From Clostridiaceae bacterium (lineage in GTDB: Bacteria; Bacillota; Clostridia; Lachnospirales; Lachnospiraceae), in the NCBI GenBank assembly GCA_910575435.1, contig CAJTGI010000001.1:353760-417759 (forward strand): a stretch of DNA of 64,000 bases. Direction: 5' to 3'. The position numbers were made by a program, and so were the translations under genes. Of this stretch, positions 9,627 through 17,542 are shown in pieces (the first letter of the stretch is position 1; each line of letters starts with the position of its first letter). Below the pieces are notes generated by a model. The model ran no database searches. It saw nothing but the letters and a program-made list of their open reading frames with translations, and had not been told where the DNA came from.

Positions 9627-9802
9627 AACTTCCCCCATTTCTGCACTGCCCCTTGCTAAATTCTTGACTACGATTCATTGCCTAGTTTGTGCCGCAGCGC
9701 AGACACAAAAGGGCATGGTACATCATAAACTAAGTTTTTTTACCATTTCGCTTGCCTATATTTTCCTCTGCTTCGTATGTTTTTTAATGCACCTGCCCCG
9801 CA

Positions 9803-10861
9803 CTAAGACGCATCATACCTCTGGCGTCTCGACAACACCAAAAAGAGAATGCTCCCTCCCAAGACGAAAGCCACAGAATATCCCACCTCCGCCACCGTGA
9901 GCCACTGCAATTTCTCGCCACCCACCGTGATGGGCATCTGTTTCGCCAGATTCACGGTATCGATTACATTGACCGGCGTCATAGCCGTCATCTGATTCGC
10001 AATCTCATTGTTCAGAGAGACGGACATGAAATCGGGACGCAGCATAAAAAGCACGCCCAGAGTGATGCACATAGCCACCATAGGACTTTTCGCAAGGAAA
10101 GATACCATCAGCGTCAGCACCAAAATGGCATTGATCACGATAAACGATAAAAATATGGTATGTAAAAACAACTCCCCATAATTCATTTCCAGCTGGCTCT
10201 GCCGCATCCACGGCGTCATCTGGATGCTGGTATCTGCTCCTCGCCCCTGGAACAAAATCCAGGACACCGTGCCGGGCAAGACTAGGGCATATAGATATAG
10301 CCCATTGGTCACCAGAAAGGCTCCTGCCACCTTCGCCCGCACGCAGTCCCGCCGCCCCCTCCTGGCACAGAGGAGGATTTCCTGCATGCCGCACTCCCTC
10401 TCATAGGTAAATAGCGAAGCGAATGCCACGGCAATAAAAATAGGGATATATTTGATGAACTTAATCATCTCATCAAGAAAAAATGTCCAATTTTCGAACT
10501 CCCCGAATTGAATAGGAAAATACACCTTCGGAAAGATACTGTCCAATCCGGCAATCTCCCCCTCTTCATCCAGAAACTGCCCCATATACGCAAAAGACCA
10601 GCCATTTTTGGCAAGCCAGGCCTCCCTGCCCTTCGCATATTCGGCATAATCCCGAAAATACTCCTCCAGCCTCTCCTCCGTCAGTTCCCCCTTATGCCTT
10701 TCAAACAACGCCATCCTTTCCTGCAATTCCTCAAAGCCCTTCCCGGAAAAATCTCCCGATCTATAGTAGCACTGGGATACTGCAATCAAAATCAGAATCC
10801 CCAAAAACACCACCCACACCAATTTCCTTTTAAATAATTTGCGCAGCTCACTCCCAATCAT
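9803..10861 (-). CDS. ABC-2-type permease, copy 1
   Basis: A 352-residue membrane protein with an N-terminal helix (residues 15-29), a long extracytoplasmic segment of about 100 residues rich in charged residues, and five further helices, as in large bacterial ABC-2 exporter subunits. It is clearly paralogous to the next permease upstream: both contain GRRDC, RAKVAGAFLVTN and TSIQMTPW at the same spacing. GGTGGAGGAAG precedes the ATG. The gap to the ATPase gene is 176 bases, longer than others in this locus, and shows no obvious terminator. Confidence 0.85.
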   Translation of the reverse strand: MIGSELRKLFKRKLVWVVFLGILILIAVSQCYYRSGDFSGKGFEELQERMALFERHKGELTEERLEEYFRDYAEYAKGREAWLAKNGWSFAYMGQFLDEEGEIAGLDSIFPKVYFPIQFGEFENWTFFLDEMIKFIKYIPIFIAVAFASLFTYERECGMQEILLCARRGRRDCVRAKVAGAFLVTNGLYLYALVLPGTVSWILFQGRGADTSIQMTPWMRQSQLEMNYGELFLHTIFLSFIVINAILVLTLMVSFLAKSPMVAMCITLGVLFMLRPDFMSVSLNNEIANQMTAMTPVNVIDTVNLAKQMPITVGGEKLQWLTVAEVGYSVAFVLGGSILFLVLSRRQRYDAS

Positions 10862-10924
10862 CTTCCTCCACCTCGCTCACTCATTTTTATAGTAAAATGC
10901 GTCACATGCCGGAAAGACAGTATT

Positions 10925-11977
10925 TTATACGAATCTCCTGCCCAGCATTCGAAAGAAAAACAGCCCTCCCCCGACCAGCAGGCTGGAATACATCACCTCC
11001 GCCACGGCAAGCCAATGAAGTTTCACGCCGCCCACCGCCACAGGTACCTGCTTCGCCAGATTCATGGCATCCACCACATTGACCGGGGTCAGGGCTGTCA
11101 GTTTTTTCACTCCGTCTATAGGAAAATACCCGGATATCAAATCCGGTCGCATTAGGTAGAGAACCCCCAGCGTGACGCATAGAGCCGTCATGGGACTCCT
11201 CGCCAGAAAAGCGGCAGTCAGGGCAATCAGAAGAACCACGTTGACCGCCAGAAAGGACAAAATTATCATGTGCAGATACAGCGTCCCATAATCCATCTCC
11301 AACTGGGTATCCCGAAGCCAAGGCGTCATCTGGATGCTGGTACCCAGACCATTTCCCTGATATAGGAAAAAGGCAATCAGACTGGGCAGAAGCACCACCG
11401 CCCCGCACAGGGCATTGGTCACCAGAAAAGCCCCCGCCACCTTCGCCCGCGCGCAATCCCGCCTCCCCCGCTTGGCGCAGAGCAGCATCTCTTCCATTCC
11501 GCACTGCCTCTCGTAGGAAAACAGGGCGGAGAAAGCCACGGCAATAAAGATGGGAAGATATTTCACGTACCGGGGCAGCTGGTCAAGAAAGAGAGACCAT
11601 CCCTCGAAATACCCAAACTCTATAGGAAAATGAACGCCTGAAAACACATCACCCACAGAAATCCCCCCACCGTCTATGTTCAATTCATTTCCATCCCCAT
11701 CATAATAGGCATCCATATAATTATAGCTCTCCTCCGGATATTTCTGATGGAAGCTCCCCCACCTCTCCTGCAAGAAATCATCCAGCCGCCCATCCGTCAG
11801 CCGCCCCCGGTACTTCTCATGGAGCGCCATCTCCTCCTGCAATTCCCCATAATGCCCTCCATAAAAATAATAACTGTTCAGATACAATTCCGATGCCCCG
11901 ACTAAGACAAAAATCCCCAAAAGAACCTTCCACACCAGCCCCCTCCTAAACAGTTTGTCAAGTTCATTCCTAACCAA
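10925..11977 (-). CDS. ABC-2-type permease, copy 2
   Basis: A roughly 350-residue paralogue of the neighbouring permease with the same topology; the two share CGM-E-LLCA-RGRRDC and AKVAGAFLVTN blocks, so the pair arose by tandem duplication and may form a heterodimer. The frame is open from a GTG at 12034, but alignment with copy 1 (LVRNELDKLF against MIGSELRKLF) and the GGGGATGGGAGA just before it favour a TTG start at 11977, giving almost the same length as copy 1. The rejected 19 codons contain a small hairpin (ACGGC-gaa-GCCGT), better explained as leader RNA. Confidence 0.83.
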   Translation of the reverse strand: MVRNELDKLFRRGLVWKVLLGIFVLVGASELYLNSYYFYGGHYGELQEEMALHEKYRGRLTDGRLDDFLQERWGSFHQKYPEESYNYMDAYYDGDGNELNIDGGGISVGDVFSGVHFPIEFGYFEGWSLFLDQLPRYVKYLPIFIAVAFSALFSYERQCGMEEMLLCAKRGRRDCARAKVAGAFLVTNALCGAVVLLPSLIAFFLYQGNGLGTSIQMTPWLRDTQLEMDYGTLYLHMIILSFLAVNVVLLIALTAAFLARSPMTALCVTLGVLYLMRPDLISGYFPIDGVKKLTALTPVNVVDAMNLAKQVPVAVGGVKLHWLAVAEVMYSSLLVGGGLFFFRMLGRRFV

Positions 11978-12078
11978 TCTCCCATCCCCTTCCGGCTTGC
12001 TGTTGCTGTTACTATTTACGGCTTCGCCGTTCACAGTAGCGAAAGCCCATCCGTACTATTAATATGATGCCAAAAATA

Positions 12079-12720
12079 TTATTGCTTCTTTGAATCAGAC
12101 CGTACCTGGCATCTCTCCCTCAACTCCTCCCTGCCGCCAATCTCCAACTTGGCAAACACATTGGACAAATGCTTCTTTACCGTCGTCTCCGATATGAATA
12201 ATTCCCGGGCAATCTCTCCATTGCTCCGCCCCTGAATCACCAAGAGCGATACCTCCGTCTCCCTCTTAGTCAGCCCCAATTCCTGCAAATTCCTACGGTA
12301 ATCCTCCAACGTAGGCTCCTCTTCCCTCTCCTCCTTTTCCTGTGTCCCATCGCTCTCCTCCCCCACGATCACCCAGATGCAAAAGCCATAAAATAAAGGA
12401 CGGCATGCAAGAGCAATCTCAGAAAATATTTTCCCCTGCTCCGCTGACTTCGACAGCGTGGTGAAAATCAAGACAAAACAGGCAATCATGCTGCCCATCA
12501 TGGCACTCTGCCCCACCAGCTCCTTATCCAGACGCTTCGCCTCCCTGCTGACGTGAGGGAGATATAGAATGACCATCCCGATAAGCACTAGGCAAATCTG
12601 CTTCCAGTCAAACAGCCGAAGCAAGTCGAATCGGAAAAATACCGCCATCAGCAAAAGATAGAGAAGAATGGCAACGCATTTCTTAACAGTTTTCACAAAA
12701 ACCTCCCTTATCACCGACAT
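12079..12720 (-). CDS. Membrane-embedded LuxR-type transcription regulator
   Basis: A 213-residue protein whose N-terminal half has about four hydrophobic segments (for example CVAILLYLLLMAVFF and ICLVLIGMVILYL) and whose C-terminal 65 residues form a LuxR helix-turn-helix: LTKRETEVSLLVIQGRSN, ELFISETTVKKHLSNVFAKL. There is no receiver or autoinducer domain, so the signal is probably sensed in the membrane. The ATG at 12720 follows GGAGGG; an upstream TTG is less likely. Its place between a MotA-like gene and two permeases suggests it controls this exporter locus. Confidence 0.8.
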   Translation of the reverse strand: MSVIREVFVKTVKKCVAILLYLLLMAVFFRFDLLRLFDWKQICLVLIGMVILYLPHVSREAKRLDKELVGQSAMMGSMIACFVLIFTTLSKSAEQGKIFSEIALACRPLFYGFCIWVIVGEESDGTQEKEEREEEPTLEDYRRNLQELGLTKRETEVSLLVIQGRSNGEIARELFISETTVKKHLSNVFAKLEIGGREELRERCQVRSDSKKQ

Positions 12721-12766
12721 CCGCAATCCCTCCGCTCCACCCGGAGCAGCCGGCTGCAAATAGCCC

Positions 12767-13237
12767 CTATTCTCCCATATACTCCATCATTTTCACCTTC
12801 AGCTTGGCCTGAATGGGTATCAAAAGCAGGAACATGAACACGGCATAGAGAATCCCCAGAGTGCTGACGCCCAGACAGGGAGGAATCGACTTGAGCCGGT
12901 CCACAAAAAAGGATTCCACCGCCCCCACCGAAAAGTTCAGCACCCCGCCGCCAACAATAGCCTTCAATGCCAAATCTATGGCCTCCTTCGCCCGCTTCAG
13001 TTCCAGAAGGCTCCAGTTCCCTCTCTTGCTCAATGCCAGCCGAAAGGCATGAAAAAAATCCTTGTGCAGCCCTGCCGAAATCATGACAGTTATAATCACC
13101 AGAAGCAGGGAAAATAACGTCACCAAATCCAGCATGCGCCCCATCTGAACCATCAGGCTTTGATCAGTACACACACACAATAATAAAAAGCAAGCCACCA
13201 CGCCAATAATTGACAAAAAATACCTCAAAAAAACCAC
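12767..13237 (-). CDS. Small membrane protein resembling MotA
   Basis: A 156-residue protein with hydrophobic segments near residues 5-22, 38-54, 92-108 and 122-144. The last one, LGILYAVFMFLLLIPIQAKL, resembles the final helix of MotA/ExbB-type proton-channel subunits, and the preceding amphipathic KRAKEAIDLALKAI segment fits too. It is shorter than flagellar MotA (about 260 residues) and no MotB partner is present, so a flagellar role is doubtful. It starts with GTG after GAAAGGTAAG and is the first gene of the exporter operon. Function unknown. Confidence 0.5.
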   Translation of the reverse strand: MVFLRYFLSIIGVVACFLLLCVCTDQSLMVQMGRMLDLVTLFSLLLVIITVMISAGLHKDFFHAFRLALSKRGNWSLLELKRAKEAIDLALKAIVGGGVLNFSVGAVESFFVDRLKSIPPCLGVSTLGILYAVFMFLLLIPIQAKLKVKMMEYMGE

Positions 13238-13343
13238 CTTACCTTTCTACAGATTGCAATTCACGCAACTATCATCTCATTTCCCGTTGACTTAACTATT
13301 CAATGCTTGCATCCCTAATAAAATAACAAATTTTTGCAAAAAA

Positions 13344-13380
13344 GGCTATACTCCTTCAGTAGTAATTGAGTAGTATAGCC
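13344..13380 (-). terminator. Hairpin with T-run: leader attenuator or small-RNA terminator
   Basis: GGCTATACT (13344-13352) pairs with AGTATAGCC (13372-13380). Read leftwards it is followed by TTTTTT. No annotated minus-strand gene ends here; it lies 107 bases before the MotA-like gene, so it could attenuate that operon or end a short RNA begun near 13508. Confidence 0.55.
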
Positions 13381-13522
13381 CATGTTTCCTAATAAAATAA
13401 GCCTTCATCCAAAAATTCATCAAGAAAATTCACGATCAGAAAATGGAATCTCTCTCTGAACCATCCTAGTCCCCAGTGCAAAAATAACTTCAATTTTTCA
13501 AAACCCTTGTTGTGATTGTACC

Positions 13523-13553
13523 AGACATCCGAAAAGGGAGAGACATCCGAAAA
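13523..13553. repeat. 13-base perfect direct repeat, 18-base period
   Basis: AGACATCCGAAAA occurs at 13523-13535 and again at 13541-13553. On the minus strand the repeats lie immediately upstream of TACAAT (13520-13515), in the position of a -35 element, which is otherwise poor. This could be an activator site, or simply a tandem duplication inside a degenerate sequence. Confidence 0.6.
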
Positions 13554-13569
13554 AGGCGATGACACAAAT

Positions 13570-13598
13570 TTGACAAAACAAATAAAATGTGTTATTCT
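13570..13598 (+). promoter_or_regulatory. Sigma-A-type promoter facing the secreted-protein genes
   Basis: TTGACA (13570-13575), 17 bases, TATTCT (13593-13598). The first gene to the right starts at 14046, so the transcript would have an untranslated leader of over 400 bases, unless other promoters lie nearer. Confidence 0.55.
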
Positions 13599-14045
13599 TT
13601 TATTATGTTCATGGATACTGATAAATTGTTACATTGATTAAACGCTAAGTGGAATTGTTATGCTATATAAGATTCTATGGTTTTAATTTGATTATAGTTG
13701 AATTGCTGGATTCAAAGGCAAAGAGGTAAATGTGGAGATAAGGCAAACAAAATTTTTTAGAAAATAGTGAATGGTTTCCCAAATAAAGCAAAATAAATAA
13801 AATATGACATAGGAGGTGATGTTTTTTCTTCCATTAGAATCATTCCAAATGAAAAACCGTGAAAATGATTCGATTTATCTAAATAAATGATATTGAGAAT
13901 ACTATTTATAAAGGATTTTCTTTGGATTCAGAAGAGAGGTGATAAAAAACTAGTATAAGTATATCTTCTTTATAATTTTTTACACGTGAAATTTGAATAA
14001 TACAGCCATTTTTTAGAAAAAATATAATGGCAGATCGGAGGAAAT

Positions 14046-14603
14046 ATGAAATCCAAACAAATATTAGTATTTTTTTCCTGTATATTGCTTGTGTTTTATT
14101 TGATGCCACAGCGTGTTTTGGCAGGGTCACATATACACCGCTCATCACAAACAAAAAACTGGGGATCTTTTTCTTTAGATGGAGGTGGAGGTGTGGCGAT
14201 TATTGTTCCTATAGGCGGAAAAATGACATACTCTAATGCGGATTATATTAATGTGGGGACATCAAAAGTCACCATTGGTAAAAGGGATTTGTTTTTTTCT
14301 GTTAGCGAACAAACAGGGGGAGATTGCAATAATCTTGTTATTACTTGGGCATATAATTACTTTGACTCCTCAGGCATCGTCAATAATTTTCGAGGCAAGA
14401 CATGGAAGAAAACAGATTACATAGTTCAGGGAGGGGTCAGATATCTCGCTGTCAAAAGCGCTCGCAATACTACGAGTGTGGAATATACTAAAAATAAATT
14501 CAATAACTTGAAAGAAAAAGTTGGGGTTGGCATCGTATCTACAAATGGTATTGCAATCAATGCAATCTGTATGAAAGAAACAACTCTTCACGCTTACTGC
14601 TAA
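14046..14603 (+). CDS. Secreted protein of unknown function
   Basis: A 185-residue protein starting MKSKQILVFFSCILLVFYL, a clear Sec signal peptide with a likely cleavage after VLAG near residue 27. The mature part is beta-rich, with a glycine run (DGGGGVAIIVPIGGK) and two late cysteines, and no domain that I recognise. A good GGAGGAAAT site precedes the ATG. Codons are AT-rich compared with the metabolic genes on either side. It is followed 44 bases later by another exported protein, and the two probably form an operon. Confidence 0.7.
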   Translation: MKSKQILVFFSCILLVFYLMPQRVLAGSHIHRSSQTKNWGSFSLDGGGGVAIIVPIGGKMTYSNADYINVGTSKVTIGKRDLFFSVSEQTGGDCNNLVITWAYNYFDSSGIVNNFRGKTWKKTDYIVQGGVRYLAVKSARNTTSVEYTKNKFNNLKEKVGVGIVSTNGIAINAICMKETTLHAYC

Positions 14604-14647
14604 AAATTTTAATATTGCATCATGATTTGAAAAGGGGGATGGTTAAT

Positions 14648-15343
14648 ATGAATAAAATCACGAAACGAGCAATAACGATTTTAATACCGACAATTTGCCT
14701 TGGCATAACAATACTGCTTGGCATAGATAATACTGATGCGAATGCAAAAAAAACAGATGATATTGGTATTGTAAATATTTCTGACGAACAATTGAAAAAT
14801 TATTATAATTTAGGACGTGAAAATAAGAAAGATTTGGAAAAATTAGGTTCTCAGGAATGGAACAAACAGATTTTAGACACGGACAATGAAATTGACCAAG
14901 GCAAAGTGGATATCATTTCTGATGGTTTAGCGGAAATGGGTGAGGAAAATGTTACCGATGTAGCAGAAAATGTAAAATCTTCACAGGCATTGTATATCGC
15001 TGCAAAGGCAGAAAATATTGAAGCCAGTGAAAAAGAGATTGATACTATTATAGATTATCTTCGTTCATTATGTGCGGAAGAAGATAATGAGATGGGCGAT
15101 TGCATGAAAGCATACTGTAAAGGTGCAGGAATTACATTGGAGGAATATTTTGAATATCTGCGTCCTTTTTATGAAAAGAGAATTGTGATCAGCAAATATG
15201 TGGAGAAAAATGTTGACCCTAAATTGGAAAAAGAACAAATCACTCCCGGAACCATGGAAGCCATTGAGTTGCAAAATGACGTCCAGCAGAATTTGGAGAA
15301 AAAAGCAGTAGAAAGATATGGCGTGGAGATTGTGACTGAATAG
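14648..15343 (+). CDS. Exported SurA-N-like protein
   Basis: A 231-residue protein with a signal or anchor segment (AITILIPTICLGITILLG) and a charged helical mature region. The block from about residue 105 to 180 (EIDTIIDYLRSLCAEE, GITLEEYFEYLRPFYEKR) resembles the SurA N-terminal chaperone fold found in clostridial PrsA-like foldases, but no rotamase domain follows. The ATG at 14648 was chosen because GGGGGAT sits 7 bases before it. It may help export or fold its neighbour; this is inference from adjacency only. Confidence 0.6.
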   Translation: MNKITKRAITILIPTICLGITILLGIDNTDANAKKTDDIGIVNISDEQLKNYYNLGRENKKDLEKLGSQEWNKQILDTDNEIDQGKVDIISDGLAEMGEENVTDVAENVKSSQALYIAAKAENIEASEKEIDTIIDYLRSLCAEEDNEMGDCMKAYCKGAGITLEEYFEYLRPFYEKRIVISKYVEKNVDPKLEKEQITPGTMEAIELQNDVQQNLEKKAVERYGVEIVTE

Positions 15344-15390
15344 GTAATAAAATATAATTCACAAACATTGTACGTTTTTTGCTAAATGCT

Positions 15391-15428
15391 ATGGGACTGT
15401 CGAATTTTTCTTAACGAGACAGTCCCAT
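15391..15428 (+). terminator. Perfect 11-base-pair hairpin after the secreted-protein genes
   Basis: ATGGGACTGTC (15391-15401) pairs with GACAGTCCCAT (15418-15428) around a 16-base T-rich loop, 48 bases after the SurA-N-like stop. There is no long T-run after it, so it may stabilise the 3' end rather than terminate by itself. Confidence 0.5.
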
Positions 15429-15546
15429 ATTCATGCAAAATGAAAATAACCCTCGAGCCTACTCGGCATTGAAGTTCACCTGCGAATTACAACAGTTACG
15501 CAAAGCGCAATGCTAATGGAGTTCAAAACAAAAAAGGAGAAAAACA

Positions 15547-15906
15547 ATGAATTATCAGAAAATCTATACCTCTACAGACCATATGGAAATTCAGAAAATT
15601 CTGGATGCCCTGTCAGAGGAAAACATACCTGTCTATGCCAAAGAGCGCGGAGCATCACAATATTTCCAGATTATTGGCGGCATGGCATTTGTAGAAAAGG
15701 AAATTTATGTGGGTCAAGAGGATGCCGAAAAAGCCCTTTTATTAATTCAATATTTGACAGAACCGGAACCTATGGAAGAGAATGAAGCAGAAAATTATGT
15801 AGTCCCCTGGTACAGGAAACGGAGTACTTTGGCGCGAATTTCCATGATTTGGGCGGTAGTAATATTTTTTATTGCTATAATTTGCGCAATACTTTTCACG
15901 ACATAG
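15547..15906 (+). CDS. DUF2007-like protein with C-terminal membrane helix
   Basis: A 119-residue protein. Residues 1-70 (MNYQKIYTSTDHMEIQKILD, then IPVYAKERGASQYF and EIYVGQEDAEKALLLIQ) match the small DUF2007 putative signal-transducing fold. Residues 97-117 form one membrane helix, giving a cytoplasmic domain tethered by its C-terminus. AAAAGGAG precedes the ATG. Function unknown. It ends 67 bases before a strong terminator. Confidence 0.65.
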   Translation: MNYQKIYTSTDHMEIQKILDALSEENIPVYAKERGASQYFQIIGGMAFVEKEIYVGQEDAEKALLLIQYLTEPEPMEENEAENYVVPWYRKRSTLARISMIWAVVIFFIAIICAILFTT

Positions 15907-15972
15907 GTGTATTTGCAGAATGTCATTTTCAAACGCAAATTCTACTTAAGCAAACGACAAAATTCTCAAAAA

Positions 15973-16013
15973 GGGGGATGTGGCACTGGCTAAAACATCG
16001 TGCCACATCCCCC
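15973..16013 (+). terminator. Strong Rho-independent terminator
   Basis: GGGGGATGTGGCAC (15973-15986) pairs perfectly with GTGCCACATCCCCC (16000-16013), followed by ATATTTTCTTT. It closes the plus-strand island at 15.9 kb. Confidence 0.85.
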
Positions 16014-16106
16014 ATATTTTCTTTATAATAAGCATACAACCCACATTTATCAATGCTGATGCTTTCATCATTTGCACTTCAACAGTGTGCATCCCCCGGA
16101 GGGGTT

Positions 16107-16140
16107 ATAGTAAATGACAAAGTATTTTGTCGTTTACTAT
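16107..16140 (-). terminator. Inverted repeat overlapping the fprA stop codon
   Basis: ATAGTAAATGACAA pairs with TTGTCGTTTACTAT (one G-T mismatch) around a short loop. The fprA stop codon (TAG, 16139-16137) lies inside the stem. There is no clear T-run, so efficiency is uncertain. Confidence 0.45.
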
Positions 16141-17300
16141 AACATCGCCTCGGCCAACTTCTCCAATGCCGGGACATCTTCCTCCTTCAAAGTAGATTTG
16201 ATGGTCACCGTCGGCTCCACAATCTCCACGCCCTTCATATTCTCCAGAAGGCCCTTCATCGTCCTAGCCGCAGTGGGAGCCCAAGAGCCATTCTCCAAAA
16301 TGCCCACCTTCCGCTTCTGGTATGCCTTCGCCTGGAGATGATGCAGGAAATCCTGCATGCAGGGGAACACGCCGCCGTCATAGCTGGCACCGCACACAAT
16401 CATGCGGTCATAGCGGAAGGCATCCTCGATTACCTCTGCCATATCCTCTCTGGCCAGGTCGCTGACAACCACCTTTTCCGCACCCTTGTCCCGAAGCATC
16501 TGACCCAATTTCTCCGCCGCAGCCCCGGTATTTCCGTGAATGGAAGCATAAGCAATCAAAATGCCCTTGTCCTCCGGCGCATAACTGCTCCAGGTATTAT
16601 ATTTGTCTATGTAATACCCCAAATCCTCCTTTAAGATTGGCCCATGAAGAGGGCAAATCATGGCGATATCCAGCCCCGCCGCCTTTTTCAAAAGCGTCTG
16701 CACCGGCGCGCCATACTTTCCTACAATATTAAAGTAGTAACGTCTTGCCTCGCACGCCCAATCATCCTCTTCCGTGAGAGACAGAGCGCCAAACTTGCCG
16801 AAGCCATCCGCAGAGAACAGAATCTTCTCCTTGCTCTCATAGGAAACCATCACCTCCGGCCAGTGTACCATGGGAGCCATCACGAAAGTAAGGGTGTGCT
16901 CTCCCAGAGACAAGGTATCTCCCTCGGCCACCACCTTCGTCCTGCCTTCCAGATCAAACTCAAAAAACTGGGGCATCATCTGGAATGTCTTGGCATTTCC
17001 TACCAGTGTCACCTCCGGGAACAGCTCAACCAAGCGGGCAATGCTTCCCGCATGGTCTGGCTCCAGATGCTGCACTACCAGATAATCCACCTTTCTGCCA
17101 TCCAGTGCCGCCATGAGATTCTTCTCCCACTCTTCCATGCCCCTTTTATCCACTGTATCCATCAGTGCCACTTTCTCATCCAAAATCACATATGAGTTAT
17201 AGGAAACCCCCTCCGGCACCACATACTGGCTCTCAAACAAATCAATGGTGGTATCGTCCACCCCGATGTACTTCACTGCATCCGAAATCGTTACGTTCAT
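16137..17300 (-). CDS. fprA: Flavodiiron protein (FprA family A-type flavoprotein)
   Basis: A 387-residue flavodiiron protein that reduces O2 or NO in the cytoplasm of anaerobes. The N-terminal metallo-beta-lactamase-like domain carries the diiron ligand motif HLEPDH and later MVHWPE and CPLHGP; the C-terminal flavodoxin domain begins YASIHGNTGAAAEKL, the FMN phosphate loop. The start was put at the second of two adjacent ATGs (MNVTISDAVKYIG), the form usual in clostridial members. A promoter lies upstream. It stands alone, without rubredoxin or rubrerythrin genes nearby. Confidence 0.93.
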   Translation of the reverse strand: MNVTISDAVKYIGVDDTTIDLFESQYVVPEGVSYNSYVILDEKVALMDTVDKRGMEEWEKNLMAALDGRKVDYLVVQHLEPDHAGSIARLVELFPEVTLVGNAKTFQMMPQFFEFDLEGRTKVVAEGDTLSLGEHTLTFVMAPMVHWPEVMVSYESKEKILFSADGFGKFGALSLTEEDDWACEARRYYFNIVGKYGAPVQTLLKKAAGLDIAMICPLHGPILKEDLGYYIDKYNTWSSYAPEDKGILIAYASIHGNTGAAAEKLGQMLRDKGAEKVVVSDLAREDMAEVIEDAFRYDRMIVCGASYDGGVFPCMQDFLHHLQAKAYQKRKVGILENGSWAPTAARTMKGLLENMKGVEIVEPTVTIKSTLKEEDVPALEKLAEAML

Positions 17301-17353
17301 CATAAAATACCTATGCCTTTCCATTGCAATTTTTCCAAAAGTCCACGAAAAAT

Positions 17354-17382
17354 ATCATACCATTTTTACATAGGAATGTAAA
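17354..17382 (-). promoter_or_regulatory. Promoter for fprA
   Basis: On the minus strand TTTACA (17382-17377), 17 bases, TATGAT (17359-17354), 53 bases before the fprA start. Confidence 0.6.
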
Positions 17383-17542
17383 GGCTTACCGTGCATGGTA
17401 ACCATTCCGAATCCACATGCATATGATATTAGTGCAACACCATCTGAACAGTGTGAAATGTTATTCAGAGCAACTGTTCAGAATGGATTGCAATGGCGAG
17501 AAGCCCTGTGAATTATGAACCTAGCATAAAAGGAGGAATGGC

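Larger units (their letters stand above)
13238..14045. other. AT-rich intergenic region with divergent signals, no confident gene
   Basis: About 800 bases, much more AT-rich than the left flank. It holds a hairpin at 13344-13380, an 18-base-period direct repeat at 13523-13553 and a strong rightward promoter at 13570-13598. On the minus strand a frame of about 58 codons runs from a GTG at 13565 and contains SPFSDV twice, but it lacks a ribosome binding site. On the plus strand AGGAGG at 13811-13816 is followed after only 2 bases by an ATG and 23 codons, too close for normal initiation. Nothing else recognisable was seen. Confidence 0.6.

Noticed and set aside
9685-9715. Palindrome TTTGTG...CACAAA considered as a tRNA or operator
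   Set aside because: No cloverleaf can be drawn and no T-run follows; it is too short to assign.
13819-13890. Small plus-strand frame of 23 codons after AGGAGG
   Set aside because: Only 2 bases separate the Shine-Dalgarno from the ATG, and the peptide has no bacteriocin leader or other recognisable feature.
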